Below are positions 26,762 through 38,700 of a stretch of 64,000 bases of DNA, piece by piece. Source of the DNA: Mycteria americana (Eukaryota; Chordata; Aves; Ciconiiformes; Ciconiidae); contig NC_134368.1 of the NCBI RefSeq assembly GCF_035582795.1, forward strand, positions 37,012,501 through 37,076,500. The letters run 5' to 3'. The notes beneath the pieces were generated by a model. That model saw nothing but the letters and a program-made list of their open reading frames with translations, did not search any database and was not told the DNA's origin. Within the stretch, counting starts at the first letter, position 1. Every line of letters begins with the position of its first letter. A program made the position numbers and the translations under genes.

Positions 26762-29700
26762 GTATGCTGCTTCTGTGAGATTTTTCTTTATTTTTATGTG
26801 TTATTTAGTAAGCAGAGAAGGTCCCAAATTTATTTAAATTTTCATGAACAAATTTTACTTTAGTTGGTAGTGAACTCAAATTAAGCAAGATCTTTTAACA
26901 GTATGTCTGCTTATGTGCATTTGTATTCCATATATAAAATTTGCATACATGTTTATGTATGGATATATATGGATATGTGAAATATACATGCATGTGTAGC
27001 TTTCTGTGCTTAAGTTGTAAGTATCAGTTTTGTGTGTGTATGGTTTATGTAAAAATATGAGTATGAGGACATAACAGCTATGGAAAAGTGGTGTTAAAGC
27101 ATCACATTTTCCTAAGAAAATGCACATGCTTTAAAAATGCTTTGTTTTCATTCTCTACTGTCATTAAATTAAGGGCCATATAAATACTACCCTGTATTAT
27201 TAGCTACACTTGCATAATCAGGTGAGGATAACTATTTTGTACTTAGAGGGATTTATATTTTCTCTCAAGTTGCTGTGATAGATGTATTGCCCAAATGAAG
27301 TACTCTGTAGGAAGTTATCTTCGTGATCCGTGACAACGTACTAATATTTGCTCCTGAATCACTGAAGTCAAGAGATAGTGCTGCTGTTTTTGCTGGAAGC
27401 GGGAATAGGCCTCTCGAAAGCAGGCTGGTGAAATCCTGGCCTCACTCATGTCAGGTGTACATTCTCAGTTGCAGCCAACTCTTTGTACTCCACAGGGGAT
27501 CTGTCTGGTTTGCAGATTAACTGTGGCACAAGGATAGACATATCCATCCTTTCCAAACCAGTTGGTTTCATCATTGACCATAGTGCTGCACCAGGACACC
27601 TGGTACGACAACTTGAAATAAGGAAAATGTGTTCTGTGGGACCTAAGGACCTGAACTACCTTTGAAGAAGCCAGTTCGGGTGTTTCAGCAGCACGCTCTA
27701 AATCAACAGGATTAGCTTTTCCATGGTATAGGCTGCCATTATCCAAACCACTGTATTAATCGGGCTTCCCGTTGTCTCAGACAATGACTGGAACTCAGTA
27801 GGACCAGGTTCTTGGACAGATTTTTTAATACAAAATTAAAATATATTGGCTTATTTGAAACCACTACGTTTGTAAATATAATAAGCAGGAGAAATGAAAT
27901 TTCTCAGTTGAGTTTGTGGGGTTTTTTTCCCAAAGTTTTGGTGGTTGTTAATTATTTTACAGGCGCTAACCAGTGTGGTGTGTTTTTCATTTATGGAAAT
28001 ACTATTTGAAATTTGTCCTGTCCTCTTGCATTTTTAGTGAAAACGTCTTTCCTAAACTTGTCAGTCTGTATAATTAAGGTAGTACTGAAATACTGCATGC
28101 TTCATAGAACTGTAATTTCAGAAGTAACTCAGCTAATCATCATGCATTTGACTGTGATTACATTGTGTATTGCAATCATATGAGTTAAAATCATACGATA
28201 GATGTCATTTTATAGCTTCTACTTTGAAAAATGTGGATAGTCAGAGCGGTAAATTGCCAGTTTGTGCTACTGCAGCTCTGAAGTATGACTTTTTTCTATG
28301 TTGTACTAAGATTTTTCACGTAAACTAGAAAATCTCAAGAGAAATAGACGTAAGATTTAAGTAATCTGTGTGGCTGGATGACTTCTGTTGGGGATTGGGA
28401 GTGTTCTGATCACACAGGAGCCTTAAAAACTGACTTAAAGGACCTGAACACACTGAAATCCTTTCCAGTTACCTAAGGATATCATGATTGTAAGCTGACC
28501 TGTAATCTACTCTGCACTTACACAGTGAAAACATTTTTCGTTTTGTGTACGCTTGATATTAATGTGCATGTTACCAGCTGCACTAAAAGGAAGTATTGAC
28601 AACAAATCTGGTATTTCCTATCAGTTCTATTGATGTAGATTGTTTCCTCACTGCAAAAAAAAAAAAAAAAAATCCAGTGAGTAGGGTGTAAAAGTGAATA
28701 TCTTGCACCTGTCTGTTGATAAAGCATCACTTTACTAAGGAAGAGACTGACTGAGGTGGAAGCTGTTCTGCATGGTGTTCTAGTCTAGTAGTTTCTTTTT
28801 TTTTTTTTTTTAAATATGTTGTCTCTGAACATAAAATGGGTGCTGCAGGGTTTTTTTTTATATATTTCACTGCTTTATGACAGGAATTTGTGCATGACAC
28901 AATTAGAGGTTATCAGATACTATTCGTTTGCCACTCATTTGTTTTAAAAATATGCATTTCATTAATTACTCCTACAGATAAATGAGCACTCTAGTTTGAC
29001 GCCAGTAACTGCTGAAGTGGCAAAGCTAGTGTATATGCAGCTTTAAAAAGAAAAAGTAAATCTACTGCTTAGAGTGGGCTCCTGTAATCCAGTGTTCCCT
29101 GTGGCTGCAGACTTGGCAGTCTGTCTCAGCGAACCCTGCGGAAGATATTTTTGTCTACAGAGAAAATGTTTTGAAGAGCTTTAGTTTTCAGTACTCTACC
29201 ATATATGGGAGGGATTTTTTAGCATTTTATATTAATTCTGTACCACATGGTAGGAAGGAATATTCAACAACATAAGGCAATGAGACATGCTTGCAAAAGC
29301 AAAGAAATTAGACGTAAGATATAGGGGAGGTTTTCAGAAGGACCAAAGGTACTTTGGCTCATAGTTCCTTTTGGTGTTCAAATGCTGTCATAATTTAAAA
29401 ATAGTAGTCTAATAGAATGTGTGCCTTTTTAAACCCAGACTGAGCAATCATCAACAGAATAATGTTTTAAACTATATATAGGGGTTTTCATCAACGAGTC
29501 TTCAAGTACTTTACAGATTTGATGAGCATTATTAACTTGGTGAGACATTTTGAGCAACTAAGTCACAGAAAACCTGAGCTACCCATGAAGCTCACATCAG
29601 ATTAAACTACAGGACAAATGTGCTTATTGTTCATACTATATATGTGCATGCATAACTGATGTTGGGGAAGAGGTAATTGCGTCGAGGAATAATGAATGGA

Positions 29701-32700
29701 TACAAGTAAATAGAATAAAGAATGCATTAATAGAATAACCCATTCTTTGTTAATAGAATAAAGAATGGAGAATAAAGAATGGATACAAGAATCTGCTAAA
29801 ACAGATTCTTAGTGTCCATCCGTAAATATTTTGGCTGAGTTTCACACAGATAATTCATGGTAAATGCAGCTAATTTTAAAGATATTAAACAAGTTAGCTG
29901 TTTGCAGTAGATGAAGCACATAAAAAGCAGCCAAGAGTGAAAAAGTATGCAGCTCTGGAAGATCGCAGATATTTTGTGTTTGTTAAAATTGTTAATGGAA
30001 GTCATCACACGCACTAATCTTTTACATTTTGTCTGGCAGACAAGAATAGAAATTCTTGGGTCCCTGCAGAGTTCCTGAATTGATTGTGAAGCTACTTTTA
30101 GATCACTAAAGCAAATTAGGTGGGCTTGAGTGTTTCAGGCATTCTACAAAAAATGTACTTTTTTAATCATTATTTGTTGTAATTTTGCAGCACCAAGTAA
30201 TAGTAGGTCCGCCTGTGTAGTTAATGTTAGGTTATGTGATAAAAGCTCGTCTGCACACCCACAAAGGAGCTCTGAGAAACAGTGGCAGGAGGGGAAGCCC
30301 AAATAATAGCCTGCCCTGCCAGGATACTCCCAGGCCCATCACAGGAGCCATCAAAGATCCATCTCCACAAGCCTAGAGGAGCACAAGGGCAGGCAGGAAC
30401 CCAAATTAAGGAGTCCAAGAAACGAAGAGAGGCACAAGAGCCTCCCTTGTCGAGGCCCCTCCCAGGACTGTCCCAGGAGAGCCTCAGCCAGGCATGGAAT
30501 GAATGAGGATCCACTCAATGTCTGAGCCCAGTTGCTGGAAGGATCCACCTTGTACATGTGTGCGTATGTATTCTCACTAGCGGACCATCATCCTTCTGAT
30601 GGTCCTTCATCCATCAGAGGGGGATGAGGCCATTGTGCCGTCTGTGTACGTGTGAGTGCTCTGAGTGTCTGTGATCTGTGTGGCCAGCCATGTATGTATG
30701 TGGCGTATACGTGTGCTCTTGCGCATGCGTCTGCTGGGAACACATCTCCAGACTCACTGCTGGTTAGACCTGGGGACATGGAGAGGCAGCAGCTTCATCT
30801 GTCTTGGACTGTTGGATCCAGCGCTATATATTTGCCTTAGGAGGTCAGAATGCAAATAGTGATCCCTGGTCTAAAGACTTCTAAACTTGAATTCACTGTG
30901 CAGACAAAGGGGAAAATGATACCGTTCACAAGTACAGTGGATAGAACAATGATCAGCAAACATTATGTTTGGGTGCCATTTTTCTTTCTTTGAGCTGTAA
31001 GAGCTTATTAAAAATTTCCTGCCTCCGGCTGCTCTCTCTCACCTCTTCACAAGAGGTCACCATCCTTTCATCTTTGCCGACTTGGTTTATACCACTGCTT
31101 TTACTGACTCTCTGAAACAGTCTTTTCAAAAAAACCCACCCTATGTTCCTAAATGAAAGTGATGGTGTTTTGAATTGGCTCCATTCTGCTCTGGAGCAGG
31201 ACCTGACCAATAGACTATGTGTCAAATAGAGATACAGCTCACTTTCGGTGATGCTGTCTGTAGCAGTTGTTGGGATTGTGGATTTAGGGGGAAAGGGTTA
31301 AAGTACTTATTTGTGGAGAGAAACAGAATTAAGGGAGGGAGAGAAAGAAATGAGGAAAGGTGAGGAATGGAGAAAGGCTGGAGAGAAAAATTGTAGGAGG
31401 GGAGTTGGCAAAGGGAGAGGAGCTGAATGGTGAGCTAACAAGAGGAAGAGAGCATCCAGAGCCCCACTGTGAAGAGCTTAGGATACCTACACAAATACAC
31501 ATCCTCCTAGCTGGAGGGCAAGCCACCACCTTGCATGTCTTTTCCAGTCAGTGGGCGGCTCGCTTTTTTTCTCTCTTTAAAGGTAAGTCTGCAACATTGA
31601 TCGTAATATTCAGTTCATCCCTGTATGGCCCTTGCTCTGCAAGAGACTGTCAGAAACATGTCTCACCAGATAATCCTTACCTCCCGTTTCTCCTTCATTT
31701 TCTGCAGTACCTTCTGAGGATGCTTGTTTGTCTTTTCCTGATTTGATGGGAGTATGTAGGGCTTGCAAAAGAATATCTAGGCACCAACTCTGCTAAGTTC
31801 TGATTTGGGCTGGACTTGCGTTTTAGGCAGCTGTTTTGATTGTGAATTATTGCCCAACTTCATATTCTATTACTGCCTGCAGACCTTAGCTGATTCAGGC
31901 CTCCTTTGCTTCAATGTTAAAACAATACCTAGGAAGACAGGATCCTCACTCCTGAAGAATTTGTCATGTCAAAAGCATAGAGAATTGTGCGTATGCATAT
32001 ACATATTTGCACACATTTCATTTTTTATATATGCATACATTTTGTATAGCTTGTTTCACATACCCACATTTGTTCTTGAGTAACAGCTGTGCAATATTAA
32101 TTGCTTATAGTTTACAAGTGAAATGAGTAGGTGATCATTAATTCAGCCTCCCTTACTGTTTTTGAATTTTCTGTTCTCTAACCTTTGAGCTTTTTGGTGT
32201 TATTTGGACTTCAAGAATCTGGGTGAATATAGTTAGTATTTGCTGGGTATTTGATGGAGCTGTGAAAAAGGAATACAAGCTGAAATAAGTCTCTTGAAGT
32301 TCAGCTGTGCAAGGCCGTGCAGATAAGGGAAGCAGTTTGAAAACTGCCTCTTTTGAGGCAGCGTGCAGATTCTTCTGATCCTCATTCAGATATGATGCCC
32401 TTGACTTAATGGGAGCCTGGCCTGAACAAAGATGGAAAGATGGAGTCCATCATGCATAAATATGTACTTGCCCACACACATTCGTATTTTATTAGAAATT
32501 TTGCACAACTCAGTATGGTATATTTGTGCAGTTGTGTCTTTATCGAGTGCTAATTGACTCTCATTATTTTGTACAGATACTGAAAATGTTATTGCAGGTA
32601 CAGACTTGCGTATGGGCTTCTATATATAGGGGTAAATGTTGTATGCATATACATATATAGTCAGTTACAACATCTGTTTTAGCTATCTTGTAGGAAGCCA

Positions 32701-35700
32701 TGTCAAACACTTTGCTAGATAATGGGTCCACTAAGTATAAAAGTCTGATTCAGTTCAGTTACATTAAAAATTAATTTGAAGCAGAATTTCTTGAAGTCAC
32801 AATGATGAAATATTTGTAGTGTTTTCTCATTGTCTTCCTTTCCTCCCATTTCAGTTTCTCTATCCTGAAATTCAGGAAGGTAGCTCTTGAAAAAATACAA
32901 ATAAAGCATCACTTTGAGTAAAAGATGTGACAAACAAAATTGTTTGCCTGTTAGCTTGTATTAATGAAATAAAGTATGCTGTCAAAGTCTGCCAATATTC
33001 GGAGAAGAACAGAACCTCAATATCAACACATCATCAAATCTCCTTGGAATTACTTCTGGTGTATGTCGGGGGGCGGGGAAGGAATACAAGAATGGAAAAT
33101 GTGATTTTAATTACCATTGCCACTCTATATTTATGTAAGCAAACTAAAACAAATGTGCAGATTTGACAGCCTTTGTCTTTGTTTCACATGTACAACACCA
33201 ATAATTAATTGCGGCTAACGTATTGCTTTTGACTATTGCTGACTGAAATCATGTGGCCTTTTGCCTTGAGACTTGGAGTTGGCAATGAGTCTTTGGAACC
33301 GCTTACTTACACCTGGGGCAGTGGCTCTGATGTTTGCCAACCTTAACAACTATTTAATGCATATCCTGCAAGACCTGTGGCCAGAGGGCTCTGCTATTTC
33401 GGGGGAATATTGGAACCAGCAAAGAAATACCAGGAGCTCACTTCTCTTGCAGATGTGGGTTAAAGATGTCTCTGTGGCTCAAATTACTGCTATCATAGGA
33501 AATACTTTTATACTAATAGGTTGCAGGTCTTCCTTAAGCATAATTTTATAAAACTCCCTGTCCTGGGACATGTATAAAAACTGTTAGGGCCTCTATCGTA
33601 GTTGTGGTTCTTCATGACTTCAGTGGGGCCCTGTATGAAATTTCAGTAATATCAAATATGCAAATTAAAAGAATTATTATATTGAAGAGCAGAAAAACAT
33701 TCTAGTTAAATACAATCAGGAAGAATATTTATTAACTTGCTTTTACAACTCTGATAGAGTTGCTAAAAAGCTAAGCTGTGGGAAAGCTACCTTCTAATAA
33801 TAACAAAGTATTTATAAAACAGAATGACAGCTCCAAGTGAGAGAGGAGCAGAGAATAAGGAAAGAAAGGAGTCACACAAGATCCAGAAGAAATTTTTTTT
33901 CCATTCCTGATCGTTCAGAGTGATTTTAGATTTCTAGTCATTCGGTCGGGATGTTATTGGGTTCCACACATATTTTTTTTTTATCTTCCATTAGATAAAA
34001 AAGAAGCGAAGGGAGGGAGAACAAAGATGTTCCATGAAAACAACAAAAAAATTATGCCGTCCTTAGTAATTTTGTTTCTTGAGCTTAAAGGATCTAAAAG
34101 ACTGAACAAAAGCACTTTGTCAGCTGATCAAACATAAGTTTAGTTTATGAATGGTGTCTTTCTAATGCATACAATGAAATGATTTTACAGTGCAGATTAT
34201 TGATTAATATTACTCTGGAATGCTTAATCCTTCATCTTGATTACTTGTTTCTTTTTACTAATGAGCTATAATTAAGGAGTCTTTCAGGTAACAGAATGTA
34301 TATCTTTCCCTAGTGGATTAAGTATTAAATATTGCTTTCTTTACTTATTTTCTGTGAGGTTTACTGTTGTTTAAAGCTTGTGAAATTTTATGTATTCTGC
34401 TAATCTGCGAAACTTGCAAATGTACACGTTCCTGCAGCAGTTCCCTAACTGCATGCTTATTTTCATGTATGTTTGGCGTATCTCACGCTGTGATACGTTG
34501 CATGTGCTTGCTCCCTTTGTCTGGGGCTGCTCTCTGTATTGTTTTGTGCTTCCAGATAGCGGTGGGTGTGCTCGCAAACGTGCTGCAATGTCTGTCACAT
34601 TAACAGCTGTGAAGAGAGTTCAGAGTTCTCCAAACCTATTGGCCTCAGGTATAACCGCTAACCAGTGAGATACTACTCCTGAATGCCTTTTCTATGGTGT
34701 TACACATTCCTGCAACATTACTCTGCAAGGAGGAGAAGGGTAACCGTATTTTCTGTTCCACTGACAGGTCTGTTACTTACTGCTACAATGCTCTTTAAAA
34801 AGTAGTCTTAGTTTCTCTCTGCCTATGCTTAGTAGCCATTATTGAAAAAAAAATAGGAAGACTTAGGAAAAATCAGTTATTTATAAATTAATTTTGCCTT
34901 TGATACATATTTTGGGTCTCAGGTCCCCTGGTTTTTTTCAAGATAACATAGCATGAAGAGTAGGTTTTATTACAAAATTTGTTTATTGCAACGTGCTTTA
35001 AAAACTCTTCTCAAAGGGAAAGAATCTGAATGTTGTTGTAAAATGATCATCAGAAGCCAGATTAACCTTAAAAAAATGATTTAGCAAGCATGTTTTCCTA
35101 CAAATATTTAAAACAATAAAAACATGCAGAATATTCAGTAGACAGGCAGAACTGCTTCTTAGCAATACTCAAGTCTGGTTTTGCAAAATTAAATCTTAAT
35201 GAGTATCAGCTGCCCAGGTTCACTGGTGAATTAAGTAGTTGTTAGATATAAATCAGTAAAGAATCTTGAGTGGTGTAGACTAATTTACACCAATCTGAAC
35301 GTGCAGTGTTCACACCAAACAAGTATAATACAGGAAGCTGAATAAAGAATTAGCCAGAAAATAATTGCAAGATAAAGTCTTTGTTTTGTAGATCTTTTCA
35401 AATATAAGACTAATCCCCAGGAATAAGAACTGTTAGAATTTATGAAACAAATTAAAAATTTGGTTGCTACTCTTTGTAAGGATAGTGGAAGGGTTATTGG
35501 GATTACTGCATGTATGTAAATTTAAGAAAACATTGGGTTCTTATTTCTTAGTAACCCTTCTAACAAATTTTTATCATTTAAGCATGCAATACAAGCCTCT
35601 TAATGTCTTGCTTTGTTGCACTTAAAATTTGTGATAAGGAGCGCTCTTAGTACTATAATTATTGTACATTAAAAATATTTTTAGTCTGTTTAGAGATGTT

Positions 35701-38700
35701 GTAATTCTAGTTTCTTTAGGAGAAAAAAACACTAATATATCTACAAGTAATCCAAAAAAACACCAGCATTTCAAATCTGTTCTGTGCTGGCAGTATGTAT
35801 GTATCAGTTTCTGTGTTTTGCTTTGAAGTGGTGAAGAAAGCATCACACATTCTGGCGTGAAAGGGGGGAGAAAATCCTGACAGTCTGTAGGCATCTTTCT
35901 TGGTTTTGAATTAAACCTTTCCAGCTCATCTTAAAGGAATGATATTTCTTTTGATGCCTAGATTTTAGATGGTAGTATATCACAACATCGACTGGGAAAA
36001 AAAACCCACAGCAACTGTTTGTTTATTATTGGCTGTCTGAAATAGCAGTGATTAAATAACAGTGACTCTCAGCGCACTATAACCTTCTGTAGAACTTGTG
36101 CAATAAACATTACGCAGTTACCTGTGGTCTAATATTCTGAGGTGTGCTTAGGTAACAGGAGGGAATTAGGTAACCGAACAAAAAGACTCCTACATATTTT
36201 TCAAGTTGTGTCATCATGTTTTTATTTCTAACACAAATTAATATTGGATGTTTCTTTTTCAGGATCTGATTCTCAGTCTCCAGATTCAGGTAAATAAAAC
36301 ACTGTGTTATTTTATGCATCAGTGTAATACCACGTAAGTGGATGAATTACAGCAATCTTCCATTTATTTGATTTCATTACTCCATACATTCACATTCTTT
36401 AAAGAAAGCACCACTGAAATTGTAATAATAATTGTAATCAAATTCAGGTCTCATTTGAAAGCAGTATTTCCTATAACACAGTATATGTTGTCAGAAAATG
36501 AATTGTGTGGGAGAATACAGACTGCTAATTTGCCACCTTTAGCTTCAGTGGCACTTGCAATTTCATTTTTAGTCCCTTGCTCAGGATTGCAAGTTCTGCC
36601 CACCCCACTTAGCAGCCTGCTCACATAATGTGTTGCTTTTCCCAGCCTCTTACAATATTTTGTCTTCCAATCTGTAAGTTGTTGAGGCAGGATAGTATCT
36701 CCCTCTGTGTTTGGGCAATGCCTTGAGGGCTTTTCAGCTCTGAGGACAGAGACAAAACATGGTTGGTTGGTTGGTTGGAAAATCGAGGTGTCATTCAGAT
36801 TTAGAAATAAGATGCATTATTGGAACAATTAATCGGGCATTGTGGTGAAATTTGGTGAAACTGCTGTGACCAACTAACTTTACATGAGCTGGGATGTTTT
36901 TCAAAATCCAACGCAGCTGTGAAGTTCAAGAACCTAATCTGTGAAAGCACTTCAGCCTGCTTTATACAGGGACTGAAGCACCAACATCTCAAAAGGACTC
37001 CCAAGGTTAAAGTCCATAGTCTGTATGCATGTTGTGGGGAGATATCAAACTGCTACCAGCAGTATTGGCAATGCTTGAGTTTTCTAAATTTTAATGATAA
37101 ATATTTTGTAAAGTGGCAGCTTTAGCCCTGTTCTTATAACTTCCACGGTGATAACAGCAGCAATGTCCGTTGTGTAGTAGCTAAACTTTTCCACAGTTTG
37201 TTTCATAGCTGGGTTGCTATGATGATAGCAATATAGAGATCTACTAATCACAAAAAAAATGGCTTGATTTTTTGTTTCCTCACAAAAGCTTGGCGATCTT
37301 ACAACGATGGAAGTAGAGAGACACTGAATGGAGATGCTAGCAGTTCATCTCTTACCGCAAAAGGTTTTAGGAGCGTGCGGCCAAATCTACTGGATAAAAA
37401 ATCACCAACTCAGGTAAAACTGACCACACCAAATTTCATGCTTTGACATTTGTGTGTGGATTACTCTTGGGGGATAGCATATATAGATGGAATACCTCTA
37501 TGGAACATTGTCCTAATGTCTTCCAGATAGTGCGAATCACCTGTTCATATGGGTTGTTACAAACTGACTTCCTGTATAGATAAAGTATACTCCACACAGG
37601 ATGCATGCCTCCAGGTTAATTACCAGAAATTGCTTTCCATGAACAAGACAGCCAGCTAAATAAAAGTAGGTCATACACAAATAAAAGCTTCCTAGGAGTG
37701 TTCCCAGACTTCAAAGAGTATTTATGAATATTTTACACTCAGAGAAATGCATCAGTCATCAAAATAATATGTGAGGATAAACGTTTATTAATTATAAGCT
37801 AGACAATGTTTCTGCCTGGTTTGCAGAACAATATAATTAGAGCACACTAAAAAAACCCCACTTAACTTGGAAACATATTTATCTGTCCAAAAAAGACCAA
37901 CGTACCAACATCAATACTGTCTCTGTTACTCTTTTAATTCAAAGGTTTAAGAGGCTCTGTGTGTTTTATATATGTGTGTTACCTGTGAATAATATCTTGT
38001 TATCTAAGATCATGGAGTACATTTTGGAAATTACTTACATATCTGAACAATTTCACAGTAACAATTCTTATTCAGTGTAATAATTGGTCTTTTAAAAGAA
38101 AATGGACTATTATGGGCTCCCTTCTGATCCAAGTTTACTCTGAGCAAATGGAACATCTAGCTTTCTAAACACAAGCTGTACAGCCCTGCACAGCAAAAGG
38201 TGGTGGGAACCTGACCAGTTCAATTGTCCATTGAATTGAGCAATGTTGGGATGAAGCCCCTTAAGTTGCTAGTTCCTTTATTTAAAGATAAAAGTTAAGC
38301 TGAGTTATACCTCCTGCTAACATTTACTTTCTTTCTGTTTCTTCTTCAATGTTATTTTGCTGTGTGTGGATGCTTTTGGCAAATAAGGCACCTCTGCCAC
38401 CCCCTAGAAAAGAAAGTTTTCGGAAAGCAAGAGTAACTAATCACAAGAATGAAATTAATCTCCAGGCAGTAGCAACTGGTCCAGCTAAACACCTTCCCAC
38501 AGATACTGCCTATTACACTAACGAGAAGTCTGTCCAGAAGACAACGTCTTCTCAAATATCTAACACAAGTGTGTCCTATGCACAAAAAATGATTAAACCA
38601 CTGACCTCAATCTCCAGTGCAGGCACAAGCACGGTAGCTGGTATTAGTACTACTCTCCATCAAGGCCAAAGGCAACAGTCTCAAAAACGTAGGGTATCTA

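Larger units (their letters stand above)
26762..34555 (+). other. SORBS2: SORBS2 intron
   Basis: A 7.8-kb intron between the MNTD exon and the next coding exon. It contains ATAT/ACAT low-complexity DNA (26925-26995), an A-run near 28656, T-run near 28796, the ATAAAGAATG repeat cluster at 29686-29790, the GC-rich block at 30240-30860 and the purine-rich tract at 31323-31454. Open frames at 27465-27746 and 33273-33551 lack recognisable similarity. Confidence 0.8.
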
